Positions 60,134-64,000 of a DNA stretch of 64,000 nt are shown here, in pieces; position 1 is the first letter of the stretch; each line of letters starts with the position of its first letter. The position numbers and the translations under genes were made by a program. Source of the DNA: Mycobacterium branderi (lineage in GTDB: Bacteria > Actinomycetota > Actinomycetes > Mycobacteriales > Mycobacteriaceae); contig NZ_AP022607.1 of NCBI RefSeq assembly GCF_010728725.1, positions 248,001 to 312,000 of the forward strand, in the 5' to 3' direction. Under the pieces are notes generated by a model, which did not search any database, had not been told where the DNA came from, and worked only from the letters and a program-made list of their open reading frames with translations.

Positions 60134-60321
60134 ATCGTGCGCCCGAATAGCCGCACCCGAGCTTCCTAACCCGGCCCACCTGCCGGCGGTATCGCGGCAA
60201 GAATGGATGACCGAAATGTTCTTCGGCGCAAGCCCTCGACTGCGGTCGGGGGATAGCCGATCCCGTCTTTTGGTCGCGTAGCGGACTGTCGTTGTCGTAG
60301 GTGTGGTTTAGCGTGAGGTGC

Positions 60322-60735
60322 GTGCAGTACCGGTCGACGCGTACAGCGGTGTTTTCGGTGAAGTACCACGTGGTTTGGTGTCCGAAGTACCGCCACCGCG
60401 TCCTGGGCGGCGCAGCTGAGCTGCGGTTGAAGCAGATCATCGACGAGGTGGTCTGTGAGTTCGGCGGCAGGGTGATCGAGGTCGAAACGATGCCCGATCA
60501 CGTACACGCGCTGGTCGAGCTGCCACCGCAGGTAGCGGTATCGAAACTCGTGCAAATCCTGAAAGGCCGGTCGTCGCGACGGCTGCGGCAGGAGTTCCCG
60601 TGTCTGGCGGGGATGAAGTGCTTGTGGTCGCCGTCGTGGTTGGTCTGCACCGTGGGCGGGGCGCCGCTGGATGTGGTGCGCCGCTATGCGGAGAACCAGA
60701 AACTCGCGGGCGCCCGAAAGCCGACGGCGGCGTAG
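60322..60735 (+). CDS. tnpA: IS200-type Y1 transposase TnpA
   Basis: From GTG 60322 the protein starts QYRSTRTAVFSVKYHVVWCPKYR, then the HUH motif in ETMPDHVHALVEL and the catalytic Tyr in VVRRYAENQK. At 137 residues it is of normal size and without visible damage. It cuts and joins single strands at the element ends. The tnpB gene starts 3 bases downstream in the same direction. Confidence 0.92.
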   Translation: MQYRSTRTAVFSVKYHVVWCPKYRHRVLGGAAELRLKQIIDEVVCEFGGRVIEVETMPDHVHALVELPPQVAVSKLVQILKGRSSRRLRQEFPCLAGMKCLWSPSWLVCTVGGAPLDVVRRYAENQKLAGARKPTAA

Positions 60736-60737
60736 CG

Positions 60738-61967
60738 ATGGCGCACCGCTACCGCATGTATCCGACTGCTCGGCAGGCGGTGTTCATGCTGGAACGGCAC
60801 TGTGCCGATGCCCGCTACATGTGGAATCTTGCCGTCGAGCAGTTCAACTGGGGGCGGTCTGGTCGATCGGCGCCGGGTCCGGCGGCCCGCCAGAAACAAC
60901 TTGCTGAAGCCCGGCGGGCGTGTGAGTGGTTGGCGGCGGGGTCATCGGCGGTGCAGCAGCAGGCCCTGCGGGATTTCGATCGCGCCGTTTCGGGATTCTT
61001 CGATGGTGTGTACCGGCGGCCGACGTGGCGGCGTAAACACGTCGACGAGGGATTCTGCATTCGCGACAGCCGTGTGGAGACGGTGAATCGTAAATGGGCG
61101 CAGGTGTTTGTTCCGAAACTGGGGCTGGTGAAGTTCCGGCTCTCCCGCCCGGTGCCGGATGGCAGGCTTGGCATGGCCCGCGTCACTTATAAGGCGGGCC
61201 GCTGGCACGTCAGCTTCCCGGCTCCCCAGCCAGAGGTGCCGGCCACGCCGGGGCGTGAGGAACGCCTGGTCGGCATCGACCGGGGCGTGAAGACAACGCT
61301 GGCGTTGTCGGACGCCACGATGCTGCGGGCGCCGGTCATGCGCCGCGGCGAGCAGAAGATGCTGGCGCGCCTACAGCGTCAGCTGGCCCGCTGCCGCAGA
61401 GGCAGTGTGCGGCGTGGCAAGGTGAAAGCCCGTATCGCCAAACTGCACGCGAGGGTGGCGGATCGGCGTCGCGACTGGGTCGAGAAGACCACGACGCGTA
61501 TCACCGCGACCTATGGCGTGATCGCGGTGGAGAAACTGCCCACCCGCAATATGGTGCGGGCGCCGAAACCCAAACCCGACCCCGACAACGAAGACGGCTA
61601 CCTGCCGAACGGGAAAGCCGCGAAAGCGGGCTTGAATAAAGGGATTTACGCGAACTGCTGGGGTGTGATCGCCCAGCGTTTGCAACACAAGACGTCCGCA
61701 TTAGGCACCACCCTCATCGAGGTGCCGGCCGCGTACAGCAGTCTGGAGTGCCGCAACTGTGGCCACAGCGTGAAGGAAAACCGTAAGAGCCAAGCGGAAT
61801 TCCGGTGCGTGAAATGTGGCCACCAAGACCACGCCGACATCCAGGCAGCCAGCACCATCCTCGCCCGGGCCACATGGCCCGCGCACACCTCCGGGCCGGA
61901 GGCAACACCCGCCACCACGGGTGTGCTCGCGCAAGCGAGAAGACCCGATGACGCACAAGCGGCATAG
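60738..61967 (+). CDS. tnpB: TnpB RNA-guided nuclease of IS605
   Basis: The 409-residue protein has the TnpB N-terminal domain (YRMYPTARQAVFMLERHCADARYMWNLAVEQF). The RuvC residues follow: Asp in LVGIDRGVKTTLAL, Glu in GVIAVEKLPTRNM and the Asp of GHQDHADIQAA. The zinc ribbon CRNCGHSVKENRK...CVKCGH lies between the second and third. All appear intact. TnpB is guided by an RNA from the 3' end of the element to cut DNA and favours element retention. Confidence 0.93.
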   Translation: MAHRYRMYPTARQAVFMLERHCADARYMWNLAVEQFNWGRSGRSAPGPAARQKQLAEARRACEWLAAGSSAVQQQALRDFDRAVSGFFDGVYRRPTWRRKHVDEGFCIRDSRVETVNRKWAQVFVPKLGLVKFRLSRPVPDGRLGMARVTYKAGRWHVSFPAPQPEVPATPGREERLVGIDRGVKTTLALSDATMLRAPVMRRGEQKMLARLQRQLARCRRGSVRRGKVKARIAKLHARVADRRRDWVEKTTTRITATYGVIAVEKLPTRNMVRAPKPKPDPDNEDGYLPNGKAAKAGLNKGIYANCWGVIAQRLQHKTSALGTTLIEVPAAYSSLECRNCGHSVKENRKSQAEFRCVKCGHQDHADIQAASTILARATWPAHTSGPEATPATTGVLAQARRPDDAQAA

Positions 61968-62003
61968 GGAATCCCGCGATCCGCAGTCGCGGGAGAAGGT
62001 CAA
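61850..62003 (+). ncRNA. Putative TnpB guide (omega/reRNA) scaffold at the element 3' end
   Basis: In IS200/IS605 elements the guide RNA scaffold overlaps the 3' end of tnpB and runs to the right end, with the guide taken from flanking DNA. Here two strong hairpins are present: CTCGC-GCAA-GCGAG (61926-61939) and CCCGCGA/TCGCGGG (61973-61993). The first base after the element would start the guide, i.e. the beginning of the gene at 62003. The boundaries are estimated. Confidence 0.45.
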
Positions 62004-62416
62004 TGATGAACGCGATCCGCATCAAGCACGTCCCCGATTTCAAAGGCGAGGACGTTGTGCTGCTGGCGGTCGACGACGCCGGGCTCGACACCTTTCTGGC
62101 CGCCCTGATCCAGGCGCAGCAGCACGGATCGTCACGACTGCAACGCCGCGGAAGGGTTCACGAGTTCGTCATCGAGGCAGGCGCGGCCGACATCGAGCTC
62201 AGCGATGATCGCGTGCGCTGGCGGCTCGATCACACCAAAGCGGCCGAGATCATCGAGAAATTGAAGGTGTCGAGCAACAGCGAGCACCCGGGTCACCACT
62301 ATGTCGATGACATGCTCAGTCCGGCGCCCACGCTTGTGCTGTCGCACAACCAGTACATATCGCCGAGTTGGCTCACCGCGGGCAAGGAACCGATTTTCGG
62401 CGACGAACCTGAATGA
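62003..62416 (+). CDS. Hypothetical protein
   Basis: The ATG (62003 or 62006) lies directly after the IS right end, so the gene's original promoter and ribosome site were displaced. The 137-residue protein has an alpha/beta pattern: IRIKHVPDFKGEDVVLLAVDDAGLDTFLAAL, EFVIEAGAADIELSDDRVRWRLD, then AAEIIEKL and a less ordered C-terminus. I do not recognise the family. AGAAGG just upstream (in the IS end) could serve as a replacement ribosome site. Confidence 0.65.
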   Translation: MMNAIRIKHVPDFKGEDVVLLAVDDAGLDTFLAALIQAQQHGSSRLQRRGRVHEFVIEAGAADIELSDDRVRWRLDHTKAAEIIEKLKVSSNSEHPGHHYVDDMLSPAPTLVLSHNQYISPSWLTAGKEPIFGDEPE

Positions 62417-62539
62417 GCACACCAACAGCCCGCAGCAATCTGGGGTAGGCGCACCAAGCTCAGGCGCCTTCGCGTCTCGCCCGTTCGGACCTCCGGCGAC
62501 GCCCCGACGGCACCGCGGCGTAGTGCTACAGGCGAATCG

Positions 62540-62971
62540 TCACGCTTGGCTCTGTGGCGGATAGTCCCGCCGGGCTGCTGCGCTCATTGTGGCTTGCACA
62601 GTGGCCAGCCGTCCCTGGCAGATTGCGATCTGGCTATCGATGAAGCCGATGTTCGCGTTCGGAGCGCTGCGGAGGTATTGCCAAAGTTGGATGGCCCTGG
62701 CGCTTCGGTCGACCTCCGTGCGCAATTCGTTGGCCGGTGCGTAGGGAAGCCACTCGCGGGGCCAGCGCTCAACAAAGGCCGCCGAGTCTCTCAACAACTG
62801 GTGTAGCTCGGCGGTCTGCCGGCTTGTGTCGGCCGGTCGTCTCAGGTGCCGTACCAACGCTTTAACGCTCACGATGACAAATGCGATCCCGATGCTGGCC
62901 AGAAATACTGGGAAGGATTTGTCTCCAAGGGCGTCGTTGCGGTTGGCGAGATAGGCGGCAGCGCTGTACAT
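62540..62971 (-). CDS. Membrane-anchored hypothetical protein
   Basis: One hydrophobic helix lies near the N-terminus (FPVFLASIGIAFVIVSVKALV, residues about 20-40). A cytoplasmic helical part follows with RQTAELHQLLRDSAAFVERWPREW and IGFIDSQIAICQGRLATVQATM. The length is 143 residues. It is 10 bases downstream of the gene at 62982 on the same strand, so the two are likely co-transcribed. Function unknown. Confidence 0.65.
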   Translation of the reverse strand: MYSAAAYLANRNDALGDKSFPVFLASIGIAFVIVSVKALVRHLRRPADTSRQTAELHQLLRDSAAFVERWPREWLPYAPANELRTEVDRSARAIQLWQYLRSAPNANIGFIDSQIAICQGRLATVQATMSAAARRDYPPQSQA

Positions 62972-62981
62972 GTCCGAGAGG

Positions 62982-63389
62982 TTATTCGGCAGTGCGGGTT
63001 TGGCCGCCGTGGGGGAAGAGTAGTTCGGGGCGGGCGATGCGGCCGATTTTGCGCTGTAGGCGGCGCAGCAAGCTCAGCCCGTCGATATCGGAGAACTCGG
63101 TCACGATCGCGAAGTCCAGACCCGACCCGACCACATCGCTGGCCCAGGAACACTCGGTCAGGTACAGCACTCGCGTCCAGTCCAGGTCACTGAGTGGTTC
63201 GCCAGCGGTGACGGCGTGGGCAAGGCGGTAGGTGAGTTCGGCGAACTCCTTCCTGGTGGATAAACCCAATACCTGGTAGGGAAACGGTTTGCCGGATGCG
63301 GAGAACTGCCATTGGTACATCGCCTGCCAGATGAACTTCCGCTCGTCGTCGGTCAGTTCGACGCTCAGCAATTCCGGGGACGTTGTCAT
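62982..63389 (-). CDS. Hypothetical protein, paralogue of the next gene
   Basis: The 135-residue protein is helical: VELTDDERKFIWQAMYQWQFS, SGKPFPYQVLGLSTRKEFAELTYRLAHAV, LSDLDWTRVLYLTECSWASDVVGSGLDF, then LSLLRRLQRKIG. It shares this plan and many residues with 63451-63867. Aspartate/Trp-rich motifs (LSDLDW) are conserved in both. I do not recognise the family. The tandem copies suggest local duplication. Confidence 0.7.
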   Translation of the reverse strand: MTTSPELLSVELTDDERKFIWQAMYQWQFSASGKPFPYQVLGLSTRKEFAELTYRLAHAVTAGEPLSDLDWTRVLYLTECSWASDVVGSGLDFAIVTEFSDIDGLSLLRRLQRKIGRIARPELLFPHGGQTRTAE

Positions 63390-63450
63390 CCAGGCAATCT
63401 TATGATTGACGTCGGCCCTGGCATCTGGCGGTGGGCGATGACATCGGTGG

Positions 63451-63867
63451 TTAGCCCTGCGGATACGGCAGGTGTTGAGGGAACAGCAGGTTGGCCCGCT
63501 CGGCTCCGCCGATTTTGCGCTGGATGCGGCGCAGCATGCTCAGCGCGTCGGCGTCGGAGAGCCCCGTGGCGGCCGCGCAGTCTGGGCCCAACCCGATAAG
63601 GCTGCTGGCCCAGCAACACTCCGTCAAAAACAGTGCCCGCGCCCAGTCCAAATCGGTCAGCGGCCGGCCGTCTTCGACGGCGTCTGCCAGGCGCAGGGCA
63701 AGTTGGCTGAGCTCTTTGCCAGTGGATAACCCCAACGCCTGGAAGGGGAACGGCTTCCCGGATTCCGACAATGCCCATTGCGGCGCCCATTGGCGCAGCG
63801 ACTTGGCAACGAATTCGCGTTGGTCGGCGGTCAGCTCGACAGCTTCCAACTCAGAAGAATCTGGCAT
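63451..63867 (-). CDS. Hypothetical protein, paralogue of the preceding gene
   Basis: The 138-residue protein follows the same order of motifs as its neighbour: VELTADQREFVAKSLRQW, SGKPFPFQALGLSTGKELSQLALRLADAV, LTDLDWARALFLTECCWASSLIGLG, LSMLRRIQRKIG and LLFPQ. The gap between the genes is 61 bases. Helical content and conserved buried Trp/Cys suggest a small soluble bundle. Nothing else is coded between 63868 and the end of the window. Confidence 0.7.
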   Translation of the reverse strand: MPDSSELEAVELTADQREFVAKSLRQWAPQWALSESGKPFPFQALGLSTGKELSQLALRLADAVEDGRPLTDLDWARALFLTECCWASSLIGLGPDCAAATGLSDADALSMLRRIQRKIGGAERANLLFPQHLPYPQG

Positions 63868-64000
63868 CAGGACAATCCTATGGCCCTATTGGCCTACGTC
63901 TCCCTGCCGGTCCGGCCCTGACCCCGGTAGTCGCGATGTGGGCAGCCGTGATGATTTCGCTCGGAGTGCGCGCCCGCAGCCGGTCACGGCCTGTTGTCGG

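Larger units (their letters stand above)
60160..62003 (+). mobile_element. IS200/IS605-type element (tnpA + tnpB), approximate ends
   Basis: It contains an intact Y1 transposase and TnpB. Subterminal hairpins are visible: CCCTCGAC/GTCGGGGG around 60232-60251 near the left end, and CCCGCGA-7 bases-TCGCGGG at 61973-61993 near the right end. TCAA at 62000-62003 is the expected right cleavage motif of IS608-type elements, directly before the next gene. The left end is uncertain, between 60134 and about 60230. These elements insert as single strands without target duplication. Confidence 0.75.

Noticed and set aside
1..64000. tRNA, rRNA or CRISPR arrays
   Set aside because: No cloverleaf-like sequences with conserved TTCGA loops, no rRNA motifs and no regularly spaced repeats were seen on either strand by eye.

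Overview
The window looks like mycobacterial DNA. It is GC-rich, and it carries two WhiB-family regulators, proteins of the type VII secretion (ESX) substrate and accessory families, DUF732, PknH-sensor and LprB/LprC-type lipoproteins, a RelJ/RelK-like toxin-antitoxin pair, and mycobacterial small families (DUF5994, DUF6131, CsbD). It also carries a Rep-like protein, ParA with a partner, a MobC-like ribbon-helix-helix protein, a DUF2637 protein, IS110, IS200/IS605 and a recombinase module. This suggests either a large mycobacterial plasmid or a chromosomal region with integrated plasmid material. The sequence alone does not decide between the two.

Layout. 0-6 kb: tail of a glycine-zipper protein, a membrane protein, a lipoprotein, an HNH/excalibur protein, and a LemA plus HtpX-like protease pair. 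6.5-16.7 kb: an ESX-associated cluster on the minus strand. It holds an XRE regulator, small membrane proteins, an alpha-helical protein, an SLT-type and an NlpC/P60-type cell-wall enzyme sharing an identical N-terminal domain, a DUF4226-like protein, EspC-like, EspB-like and YbaB-like proteins. A WhiB gene is divergent from it. From memory, the order matches M. tuberculosis Rv0022c-Rv0030. No ESX core machinery is present. 17-25.8 kb: a plasmid-type backbone with palindromic operators, a Rep-like protein, a WhiB fusion, ParA and partner, a damaged relJK pair and small DNA-binding proteins, ending in the 3' part of a DUF2637 gene.

25.8-40.4 kb: a 14.6-kb block that splits the DUF2637 gene. 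Its 5' part is found in the same orientation at 40.38-40.55 kb, both junctions carry CGCGG, and deleting the block restores one reading frame. The block starts with a three-gene recombinase module. It also carries stress and lipid genes: two DUF5994 proteins, a carboxylate-amine ligase, DUF6131, CsbD, a TetR regulator with a fatty acid desaturase, an orphan nuoI, and several decayed genes.

40.9-64 kb: IS110, then a mosaic of membrane proteins, lipoproteins, a Clp-N protein, and toxin/immunity-like genes (SseB-like, ankyrin, a T7SS-like substrate with a membrane partner). Next comes a tightly packed operon lprB-lprC-lgt-like-two small membrane proteins-radical SAM enzyme (55.8-60.1 kb). It suggests a lipoprotein or lipid modification system and is the most promising candidate for new biology here. 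An IS200/IS605 element (tnpA, tnpB) lies just downstream, and the window ends with a membrane protein and two tandem paralogues of unknown function.
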